64,000 nucleotides of DNA from Anaerocolumna jejuensis DSM 15929 (GTDB taxonomy: Bacteria > Bacillota > Clostridia > Lachnospirales > Lachnospiraceae), in contig NZ_FRAC01000035.1 in NCBI RefSeq assembly GCF_900142215.1, forward strand, positions 1 to 64,000, written 5' to 3'. The position numbers and the translations under genes were made by a program. Of the stretch, positions 1-7,258 are shown one piece after another. Below the pieces are notes generated by a model. The model was given only the letters and a program-made list of their open reading frames with translations, was not told the DNA's origin and did no database searches. Numbering within the stretch: position 1 is the stretch's first letter; every line of letters starts with the position of its first letter.

Positions 1-170
1 TATGCAATGGGAGCAAGTGTGAAAGAAAAACGCTTTCACACTCCATTATTTATGGCAGTACCGCTGACCTGTCTGCGGTATGCAATGGGAGCAAGAATGA
101 AAGATAAATCTTTTAATCTCCCTGATTTTGTATGCGTGCTAAAGCACACAGTAAGAAGCCAAATATGAAA
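1..170 (+). repeat. Two-hairpin 78-bp repeat, end of an array upstream of pyrG
   Basis: The window opens inside an array of a repeat also found at 46.3 kb and 54.2 kb. GGGAGC occurs at 9-14 and again at 87-92, giving a 78-bp period. Each unit holds hairpin 1 (TGTGAAAG at 18-25 with CTTTCACA at 33-40) and hairpin 2 (TACCGC at 59-64 with GCGGTA at 75-80). From about 93 a degenerate unit follows, with weaker versions of both hairpins (GTGCT/AGCAC near 136-147). The array reads in the same direction as pyrG. Its left end lies outside the window. Confidence 0.85.
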
Positions 171-317
171 AATGTCTTGAAAGCTACAATTCATTATAAT
201 GTGAGTTCCCGCATAAATCAATACGTATGTCATGAAATTTTTCTTCTATAAATTAAAAAACTATGAAGTTTTTTTACTTTTTTGAAATTTGTACTGGATT
301 TCTTCAGGCAATGATAG

Positions 318-323
318 TATAAT
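318..323 (+). promoter_or_regulatory. Probable -10 box of the pyrG promoter
   Basis: A perfect TATAAT lies 134 bases before the pyrG start. The -35 region is poor (TGGATT at 295-300 with a 17-bp spacer), so the promoter call rests mainly on the -10 box and its position before the leader hairpin. Confidence 0.5.
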
Positions 324-349
324 AGCTGGTGATTGTTTAAAATTAGCAC

Positions 350-401
350 AATGCCTTAAAACGATGGATAACAGGTAACATCGACTCTTTAAGGCGTTTT
401 T
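350..401 (+). terminator. Terminator-like hairpin in the pyrG leader (possible attenuator)
   Basis: GCCTTAAA at 353-360 pairs perfectly with TTTAAGGC at 388-395. The stem extends by a wobble pair and two A-T pairs and is followed by a run of T at 397-401. It lies between the likely promoter and the pyrG start, where Firmicutes pyrG genes are known to carry a CTP-sensitive attenuator. The transcript start does not obviously show the GGGC motif of the Bacillus mechanism, so the regulatory role is inference. Confidence 0.5.
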
Positions 402-456
402 CATTATAGGCAGGGTGTATAATACATTATTCAAATATCAAAGGAGGAATCATGTA

Positions 457-2073
457 ATGGGTGTCAAGTATGTTTTTGTTACCGGTGGTGTTGTTTCAGG
501 TCTAGGCAAGGGTATAACCGCTGCTTCTTTAGGTAGGTTATTAAAGGAACGGGGCTATAAGGTTACCATGCAGAAGTTCGATCCTTATATAAATATCGAC
601 CCGGGCACCATGAACCCCATTCAGCATGGTGAAGTATTTGTAACAGATGATGGTGCCGAAACGGATTTGGACTTAGGGCATTATGAGCGTTTCATAGATG
701 AAAGCCTTACCAAGAAATCCAATGTGACTACCGGTAAAATTTACTGGTCCGTGCTTTCCAAGGAACGCAGGGGAGATTTCGGCGGAGGAACCGTTCAGGT
801 CATCCCTCATATCACAAACGAAATTAAAAACCGCTTCTATCACAATGATGGATGCAAGGACACTCAAATTGCCATTATTGAAGTCGGCGGTACTGTAGGT
901 GACATCGAAAGCCAGCCTTTTTTAGAGGCAATCCGCCAATTCCAGCATGATGTCGGCCGTGAGAATTCCCTTCTAATCCATGTAACCTTAATCCCTTATT
1001 TAAGAGCTTCCGGTGAAATGAAAACCAAGCCCACTCAGGCCAGTGTAAAAGAACTTCAAGGTATGGGTATCCGCCCGGATATTATTGTATGCCGTACCGA
1101 GCTTCCCTTAGAACCCGGAATCAAGGAAAAAATAGCTTTATTCTGTAATGTTCCCAGTAATCATGTTATCCAGAATCTTGATGTTGAAACACTATACGAA
1201 GCTCCACTTGCCATGGAAAAGGAGCATCTTGCCAATATCGCCTGTGAATGTCTCGGTCTTGAATGTCCCACACCTGATTTAACTGCCTGGGAAAGCATGG
1301 TGGATGCCCTTAAACATCCCGAAAAGGAAGTTACCATCGCTTTAGTCGGAAAATATACCCAGCTTCACGATGCTTACATCAGCGTTGTAGAATCCTTAAA
1401 ACACGGTGCCGTTCCTCACAGGGCTTCCGTCAACATAAAGTGGATTCCTTCCGAAACTTTAACGGATGAAAATGCAGCCGGAATTTTAGAAGGAGTAAGC
1501 GGCATTTTAGTTCCCGGCGGCTTCGGTGACAGGGGAATTGAAGGAAAAATCTCTGCAATACGTTATGCCCGTGAAAATAACATACCTTTCTTAGGACTTT
1601 GCCTTGGCATGCAGCTTGCCATTGTTGAAATATCCCGTAATGTCATCGGCTTTGCAGACGCTCATAGTGTAGAACTGGATCCGGCTACTACCCATCCGGT
1701 AATTCATCTGATGCCGGAGCAGGATGGTATCGAGGACATCGGCGGAACCTTAAGACTTGGCTCTTACCCCTGCGTTTTGGATGAATCCAGTAAGGCCTTT
1801 GGTCTTTATGGTGATAAGATCATTCACGAACGCCACAGACACCGCTATGAAGTAAATAATTATTACCGCGAAGACTTTATACGCGGCGGTATTAAATTAT
1901 CCGGCTTATCACCTGACGGACGCATTGTGGAAATGATGGAATTGACGACCCATCCCTGGTTTATAGCCACCCAGGCCCATCCGGAATTTAAGTCCAGGCC
2001 TAACAGACCCCATCCCCTATTTAACGGATTTGTGGGGGCAGCAATTAAATACCAGGAAGAACAAATACACTAA
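457..2073 (+). CDS. pyrG: CTP synthase
   Basis: This enzyme aminates UTP to CTP with glutamine and ATP, the last step of de novo pyrimidine nucleotide synthesis. The 538-residue product has the family's usual length. It starts with the synthase domain, including the P-loop-like SGLGKG at residues 14-19 and the DPYINIDPGTM segment. The C-terminal class I glutamine amidotransferase domain has nucleophile Cys382 in GLCLGMQ and the His508/Glu510 pair in HPEF. The start at 457 is chosen because AAAGGAGG lies at 441-448. An open frame continues upstream to 415 but has no ribosome binding site. The gene is single, followed by a strong terminator, and preceded by a hairpin leader that may sense CTP. 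Confidence 0.98.
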   Translation: MGVKYVFVTGGVVSGLGKGITAASLGRLLKERGYKVTMQKFDPYINIDPGTMNPIQHGEVFVTDDGAETDLDLGHYERFIDESLTKKSNVTTGKIYWSVLSKERRGDFGGGTVQVIPHITNEIKNRFYHNDGCKDTQIAIIEVGGTVGDIESQPFLEAIRQFQHDVGRENSLLIHVTLIPYLRASGEMKTKPTQASVKELQGMGIRPDIIVCRTELPLEPGIKEKIALFCNVPSNHVIQNLDVETLYEAPLAMEKEHLANIACECLGLECPTPDLTAWESMVDALKHPEKEVTIALVGKYTQLHDAYISVVESLKHGAVPHRASVNIKWIPSETLTDENAAGILEGVSGILVPGGFGDRGIEGKISAIRYARENNIPFLGLCLGMQLAIVEISRNVIGFADAHSVELDPATTHPVIHLMPEQDGIEDIGGTLRLGSYPCVLDESSKAFGLYGDKIIHERHRHRYEVNNYYREDFIRGGIKLSGLSPDGRIVEMMELTTHPWFIATQAHPEFKSRPNRPHPLFNGFVGAAIKYQEEQIH

Positions 2074-2098
2074 AAATAAGATAAATAAGAGCAATAAA

Positions 2099-2136
2099 GG
2101 CAGCTGGTTTGGTTTACACCGCCAGCTGCCTTTTTT
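2099..2136 (+). terminator. Intrinsic terminator of pyrG
   Basis: GGCAGCTGG at 2099-2107 pairs with CCAGCTGCC at 2122-2130 and is followed by six T. It separates pyrG from the convergent gene ending at 2157. Confidence 0.9.
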
Positions 2137-2156
2137 GCTATAAGAATTATATCTAT

Positions 2157-3296
2157 TTATTTATGCTCTGTAATCTGAATCTTTCCGGTAGCTACTTCAC
2201 TGTTATAATAACTGGTGCCGGATACCTTGTCATAATAGTTATGCAGAATATCCTTCCAGGTACTTCCATTCTTCGCCAGGTCTCTGCTGCCTTCCTGTGA
2301 AAGAATCCCTCCATTTTTGGAGGCATACTTACTTACATTGACATTTGCCACATGAAAACCAGGGAACAATTTGGTACCGCTGTCATACATAAAATAATTA
2401 TAGATATCATCTACGGCAGTGTCACACTCCGTAAGCCTCGTTTTATCCGGATTATATACCTGGTCTGCCTGGGTATCATATACATCACAGCCCTCGCCAG
2501 GATGCTTCTGCTTATGGGTTCTTTGTATTCCGTAATTTTTTATAGCCATGGCACTTGCCTTAAGAGCATCACTTTTCCAGGTGGAATAACCGACCTCACA
2601 GCTGGTAACAACCTTGCAATAGGTCTTAAAATTAACTTTATCCACCTTGCCGCTGGACTTACGGAGTACAGAGATCGTTGAAGGATTGGATGTAACATCG
2701 CTTACGGGAGCATCATAAGAATAGGGAGTAATGACAATGTCCTCTTTATTCATTTCCTTATCCTGTATATATTCCGCAGCATCCTTCTGATTAGACTCTA
2801 ATTGCTTTACTTCCTCATATGTAGGAACTGAAAATTCAAGTATCCTGGTCTGCCCGTTATCGATGCCTGTAACAAAGTAAAAGTAGTTAATACCATCCAT
2901 GAAATATTCATCGGAAGAAGTTACCTTTAAATTGGCTTTGACAAAATAAAGGCTAAGGCCTGACGTTCCTTCATATGCGTTTAAGTTTACCGATGCACTG
3001 GAGGAGTCATTGCTGATGGCAACAGCATCATCAACCACGGCAGTATCAATATTAAATATTCCGACCTGATTTTCCTTATTTTCCCCATTGGAATAGAATG
3101 CTGCCGTATCCTCTGCATAGGCACTGCTGAGAATTCCCGGTATGAGCTCCTGTTCCTTATTATTGACCAGTTCAAAGTACTCCCTGATAACCTCCAGCCC
3201 TGTACTGTCCGCAATATTTTCAGTATCTGCGGATACGGCTGGTACGTGTATCAATAGCGAGCAAATAACAAGTCCTGTTACAAAAATCTTTTTCAT
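2157..3296 (-). CDS. Secreted SpoIID/LytB-domain protein
   Basis: The 379-residue product has a classical signal peptide (basic MKK, hydrophobic core, cleavage near AVSA at about residue 23), so it is exported. Residues about 45-200 match nothing I can name. The C-terminal part (about 210-360) carries a SpoIID-type signature: VNFKTYCKVV, then SCEVG with the conserved acidic residue, then a W..DALKASAMAIKNY segment. In the family this domain cleaves peptidoglycan glycan strands at denuded sites, or amplifies amidases in LytB. Here it is a vegetative-type secreted protein rather than SpoIID itself, because it is not in a sporulation operon and has a long unrelated N-terminal domain. An AAAGGGG ribosome binding site precedes the ATG. 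Confidence 0.75.
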   Translation of the reverse strand: MKKIFVTGLVICSLLIHVPAVSADTENIADSTGLEVIREYFELVNNKEQELIPGILSSAYAEDTAAFYSNGENKENQVGIFNIDTAVVDDAVAISNDSSSASVNLNAYEGTSGLSLYFVKANLKVTSSDEYFMDGINYFYFVTGIDNGQTRILEFSVPTYEEVKQLESNQKDAAEYIQDKEMNKEDIVITPYSYDAPVSDVTSNPSTISVLRKSSGKVDKVNFKTYCKVVTSCEVGYSTWKSDALKASAMAIKNYGIQRTHKQKHPGEGCDVYDTQADQVYNPDKTRLTECDTAVDDIYNYFMYDSGTKLFPGFHVANVNVSKYASKNGGILSQEGSRDLAKNGSTWKDILHNYYDKVSGTSYYNSEVATGKIQITEHK

Positions 3297-3537
3297 AGTA
3301 TTTTTACCCCTTTCCTCTCAATGTTAATACAGTATCAGTTTCCTTGTAACACAGATATATCCTGAATAAGGCTCCCCTCCCTTCTGCTGTTGCCATTCAA
3401 TTAAAACTCCAGCGGATATATCCTGTTACCATACTATATCACCATTTTTTACCATAATGAAAGTGGTGTCATATTTACGTAGACTTTTGTCAAATTTACT
3501 TAGTTATTCTGTTCCTGTACTGATTTATTCTGTCTTT

Positions 3538-4974
3538 TTACTCTTTCAGCAGATATAAGCTGACAAAATATTTATTTTGTTTTACGTTGGCACCATCAAT
3601 AGAAAATATCGTATTATCCCTCCAGCCTATACCATATTCCTCAATATCCGAATCTTCTCTTCTATCAAATAGGTAAAAGACGTTCTTATTTACATCAAGT
3701 ATACCAATCTGCTTCATAAATCCATCTTCAAAATTGCTTACGATAATCTTATCCCCTGCATCATTAATAAGTGGTCCTGAGAGAAATTTATCCGTAATGC
3801 CTTCTATTTCACTTAACTGGCCATTAAGTTCATCTGAAAGGTATATCTTCCCGTCCTTCTTCACCAAATCATAGCGTCCGCCGGTAAAGCTTACGCTGTA
3901 ATCAGCTTTAGAGCCCTCTGTCCATTTTGCAATTCCCTCATAAATAACCTTCTTCTCCCCTGTATCAAGGTCATAACTGATATAATTAAAACTGTCCGGA
4001 TCACCTGTGAAAACAAATAGTTTATTTTCAAGTATTTTCGCACCCCAAACATCGGTAAGTCCTGTGACAGCCTTAATTTCTTTTATTGATTTTTCTTTAA
4101 TATCAACAAGGTACAGCTCTTTTTCGCCTTCCCTGGCTCCTGCTGTTACGATTGCATAATTATCATCTACTAATATCCAGTTCATTAATACTGGTAAGTC
4201 CGAAATTTCTACGCCGTTTAAACGGATACCTTCAAGAAAATCTTCCGTTTCTCCGGTTTCCGGATTATATCTTACCGGATATGCCCAGCTTCCTACCTGA
4301 GGATTCACTGACACCTGAAGATAGACCCTGCCATTCTTTCCCTTGATTAATTCAAATGCAGCCTCTCTTCCATCACTTAGCACCGTATTATGGGCTTCGT
4401 TTTGGTACAGAATAACGGAAGAATCCTCTACATAATAGCTGTAATCAAGCCTGCCCTTTATTCCCTTGACCTCTACCGTACGGTCCAGCTTCTTTAAGTC
4501 CACTGGAATAAATTCTTCACCTGCGGCCTTATAGAATTTCCTTACACCGTTTATATCCTTATAATAAAATAATCCATCCCAATTGGTAATATAACTATCC
4601 GATTCGATATAATGCACTGTAAGTATATCATCCATATTCTTAACTGCCGTCAGCCTGATATCCCGGGGCTGGTCATTAATGACTTTCTCCCCAGTCATTT
4701 CCTGCTCTTTCCCTTTATCCATCACCGGAGCTTCATCCACCGTATTTATCTTCAGCAGATTAAAAACATAGTCCCTGAACTCTGCATTTACCGTACAAAC
4801 TCCACCGAACAAAAACAATCCGATAACAGCAAATGTCAAAGCAGCCTTGACTGCCATTCTCCCTTTTCGGTAATAATTTTTCTTTTCCGGCATATCATAA
4901 GTCAGCTTAAACTCCGGTTCCGGCATTTTATCCGCCAACGTCTTTAATTGCTTTTCAATATCTTTATTTTTCAT
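3538..4974 (-). CDS. Putative membrane-anchored anti-sigma factor with a large extracellular domain
   Basis: The 478-residue product has a short cytoplasmic N-terminus, one transmembrane segment at about residues 41-63, and a roughly 400-residue outer domain. That domain is rich in repeated DLDTGEK- and VDIKEKS-like strands, suggestive of a beta-propeller. It follows the ECF sigma gene directly: the sigma stop (4976-4978) is one base before this ATG. That layout is typical of a sigma/anti-sigma pair in which the membrane protein holds the sigma factor. AAGGAGG at 4984-4990 gives nine bases to the ATG at 4974. A TTG at 4983 abuts the ribosome binding site and is rejected. The propeller reading is inference. 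Confidence 0.7.
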   Translation of the reverse strand: MKNKDIEKQLKTLADKMPEPEFKLTYDMPEKKNYYRKGRMAVKAALTFAVIGLFLFGGVCTVNAEFRDYVFNLLKINTVDEAPVMDKGKEQEMTGEKVINDQPRDIRLTAVKNMDDILTVHYIESDSYITNWDGLFYYKDINGVRKFYKAAGEEFIPVDLKKLDRTVEVKGIKGRLDYSYYVEDSSVILYQNEAHNTVLSDGREAAFELIKGKNGRVYLQVSVNPQVGSWAYPVRYNPETGETEDFLEGIRLNGVEISDLPVLMNWILVDDNYAIVTAGAREGEKELYLVDIKEKSIKEIKAVTGLTDVWGAKILENKLFVFTGDPDSFNYISYDLDTGEKKVIYEGIAKWTEGSKADYSVSFTGGRYDLVKKDGKIYLSDELNGQLSEIEGITDKFLSGPLINDAGDKIIVSNFEDGFMKQIGILDVNKNVFYLFDRREDSDIEEYGIGWRDNTIFSIDGANVKQNKYFVSLYLLKE

Positions 4975-4975
4975 A

Positions 4976-5473
4976 TCATCCAACCTCCTTCATACCATTT
5001 GCAAGCTTTCCTAATGCTCTCTCGTACCTTTTCTTTACAGTATTGGTATTAAGCTTTAATATCTGCGCTATTTCCCTGTGCTTAAGGCCAGTTATAATCC
5101 GCATGCATACAATTTCCCTGTCTGTTTCATCAAGGACCTGAATGATTGACAGGAACTCCAGCTTATCTTCCGGAAATACCGGCTGTTCTTCCAGCTCCTG
5201 TTCCTCTCTCACCACTTCATATTTGCGCTTTCTAAGCATATCAATTGCTATGTTTCTGGCAATTGCAGTAATCCAGGCCTTTTCACTTATTCCGAACCGG
5301 TACTTCCCGGCATTGTTCTGAATTCTTATAAAAGTTTCCTGCGCCGCGTCCTCTGCCAGATACGTATCTCTTAAAATTGTCAGGGCGATATGAAATACAT
5401 AGGTCTTATGCTCATTATAAAGGTCTTCCAGGGCCCCCATATCCCCCTTGGCAATTTGATTGATTAAGCCCAT
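4976..5473 (-). CDS. ECF-type RNA polymerase sigma factor
   Basis: This 165-residue protein is a sigma-70 family member with only regions 2 and 4. Region 2 spans about residues 10-80 (LYNEHKTYVFHIALTILRD, EDAAQETFIRI, WITAIARNIAIDMLRKRK). Region 4 spans about 105-160 (DETDREIVCMRIITGLKHREIA, LNTNTVKKRYERALGKL). It should direct RNA polymerase to a small regulon that probably includes its own operon. The ribosome binding site GGAAAGGAG precedes the ATG. The putative anti-sigma gene follows immediately. Upstream, GGAAC near 5535-5540 on the minus strand resembles an ECF -35 element, but no convincing -10 partner is seen. Confidence 0.9.
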   Translation of the reverse strand: MGLINQIAKGDMGALEDLYNEHKTYVFHIALTILRDTYLAEDAAQETFIRIQNNAGKYRFGISEKAWITAIARNIAIDMLRKRKYEVVREEQELEEQPVFPEDKLEFLSIIQVLDETDREIVCMRIITGLKHREIAQILKLNTNTVKKRYERALGKLANGMKEVG

Positions 5474-5555
5474 CTTAATACTCCTTTCCTCATTCTATTT
5501 AAATAACGTTTGGTTCATAGAAAAGGTGACACTTGACGTTCCAAAATTTTCATTT

Positions 5556-6272
5556 TTAGTCTCCAAGCAGCCGGCTATAAATAATCTCAACGTCTTTTTG
5601 CCGTTCCTCACTGATCCGCAGTTCCTGCCCATTTAACATCACTAACTTTGTCTTGGAATAAGCCTTAACCTGATGATAATTGACCAGATATGACTTATGA
5701 ATCCGCAAAAAAGGTATCTTTCCACACTCTAACTGGGTCGCTACCTGATCCAGCTTTGCATTGAATACTTCCACCTTTTTATCCAAAAGATGCATATGTA
5801 TCTGTCTGCCCCTGCTCTCAAAATATAGGATTTCGCTGCTTAATACCTTATATTCAGCATTCTTGTAACGATAATGATAATAAATCTTCTCATTACATAT
5901 TCTCTCATAAGCAGCCAGAAAGCTTATTATAAAATCCTCTTCCTTCATGGGCCTTTTTACAAAATCAAAAACATTGAACCGGAATAACTCTGCCAAATCC
6001 TTTTCATGTTCGGACACGCAAATAATCAGGGCATGTTCATCCATCCGCCTGATACGCTTTACTGTCCTGATTCCCCCTTTTTCTGTCATAGAAATATCAA
6101 GATATAACAGGTCATACCTTTCTCCCATCAACAGACCTTTCTCCAGAGCCTCCCCGCTATAGAACATATCTATCCCGATATTAATATTATATTTACTGCA
6201 CTCACTTTCAATTATATTTTCAATCCGGGCATTACTGGCACTGTCACTACCGCAAATAGCAATACTTACCAT
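5556..6272 (-). CDS. LytTR-family response regulator
   Basis: The 238-residue protein has an N-terminal receiver domain (residues 1-120) with phosphoacceptor Asp59 in LLYLDIS and the conserved Lys in FVKRPM. The C-terminal LytTR DNA-binding domain (about 130-235) includes YFESRGRQIHMHL, FLRIHKSYLVNYHQV and the final helix EERQKDVEIIYSRL. It resembles AgrA/VirR-like regulators. No histidine kinase is adjacent, so it is an orphan here. Upstream lies an 8-bp tandem repeat with no obvious promoter. It could be co-regulated with the ECF operon downstream, but the 80-base gap gives no proof. Confidence 0.9.
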   Translation of the reverse strand: MVSIAICGSDSASNARIENIIESECSKYNINIGIDMFYSGEALEKGLLMGERYDLLYLDISMTEKGGIRTVKRIRRMDEHALIICVSEHEKDLAELFRFNVFDFVKRPMKEEDFIISFLAAYERICNEKIYYHYRYKNAEYKVLSSEILYFESRGRQIHMHLLDKKVEVFNAKLDQVATQLECGKIPFLRIHKSYLVNYHQVKAYSKTKLVMLNGQELRISEERQKDVEIIYSRLLGD

Positions 6273-6317
6273 TCAAGCTCCCCCCTTGCACTACTCTTTG
6301 TAACCTTGCCTCTCCTC

Positions 6318-6480
6318 TTATACTCTCATTTTTTCATATTCTCATGTTTTCATATTTTCATATCCTCATATTCTCATGATTTCATATCCTTATACTCACA
6401 TGTTTTCATGCTCTCATATTCTCATGCTCCATGTTTTCATACTCTCATGCTCTTATATTCTCAAGTTCTTATACTTATAT
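6318..6480. repeat. Degenerate 8-bp tandem repeat, consensus TCATATTC
   Basis: About 20 successive units of the form TCATRYTY (TCATATTC, TCATGTTT, TCATATCC, TTATACTC and so on) run from 6318 into AT-rich DNA near 6480. It lies 45 bases upstream of the LytTR regulator start. Because three units make 24 bases, reading frames stay open through it. The apparent protein is an artefact. Confidence 0.85.
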
Positions 6481-6692
6481 ATTTTTATAGCATTATAACT
6501 TTATAATTTTATAAATATTTGGGTATAGATACCATATTATGATTATAGCAAATTATTACTTTAATTTACAAATGTTATATCATTATTCGCTATAAATTCT
6601 CATTATGATTTAATTTCTGTTTATTTTATATATTTATATATTTTGAAATGGGATTTTTATAGAAAAACTCTGAATTGGACCTGAATACAGCA

Positions 6693-6723
6693 TTAGGGAG
6701 AGATTCAAAAAATCTCTCCCTAA
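6693..6723. other. Perfect 13-bp hairpin at the edge of the tandem array
   Basis: TTAGGGAGAGATT at 6693-6705 pairs perfectly with 6711-6723 around a five-base CAAAA loop. No T-tract follows on either strand, so it is a poor intrinsic terminator. It abuts the first 72-bp repeat unit. Confidence 0.6.
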
Positions 6724-7130
6724 CTATTGGCAGACCTATATAAGATTAGCTACAAATACGATGATGAAACGATATTCTGAGGTTTCCTTCCAAACCATTG
6801 GCCCAGACTTTTATAAGAATAGCTACAGTTACATTAATGAAATGAAATTCTAAGGATTCCTTCCAAACCATTGGCCCAGACTTTTATAAGAATAGCTACA
6901 GTTACATTAATGAAATAGAATTCTAAGTATTCCTTCCAAACCATTGGTTAAGATCTTTATAAGAATAGCTACAAATACAATAATGAAACAGAATTCTAAA
7001 TATTCCTTCAAACCATTGGCCCAGACCTTTATAAGAATAGCTACAGTTACATTAATGAAACAGAATTCTAAGTATTCCTTCAAACCATTGGCTTAGACCT
7101 TTATAAGAATAGTTATAACTTTGGCAGTAA
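6724..7130. repeat. 72-73-bp tandem repeat, about five and a half copies
   Basis: The CCATTGG mark recurs at 6795, 6868, 6941, 7013 and 7085, with a variant (CTATTGG) at 6724, so the period is 71-73 bp. Each unit reads CCATTGGCCCAGAC, then TTTATAAGAATAGCTACA, then an ATTAATGAAA and GAATTCTAA stretch. Copies differ at several bases and no spacers lie between them. A degenerate piece (GATAAGAATAGCT) recurs at 7241-7253, right at the 3' junction of the group II intron. No open reading frame of note is present. Confidence 0.9.
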
Positions 7131-7258
7131 GGAGGTATTCAAAAAAACCTTGATATTGAAATCAATGAATTTTCAAAATCAGTTATCTGCTCATAGAATT
7201 AGGAGAATTTGGGATACCCTCGACCATTAACACAGACCAAGATAAGAATAGCTCTACA

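Noticed and set aside
6306..6506. Plus-strand 66-residue protein rich in Ser, His, Tyr and Phe
   Set aside because: Artefact of the 8-bp TCATATTC array.
6724..7130. CRISPR array
   Set aside because: The 72-73-bp units are contiguous with no unique spacers and no cas genes.
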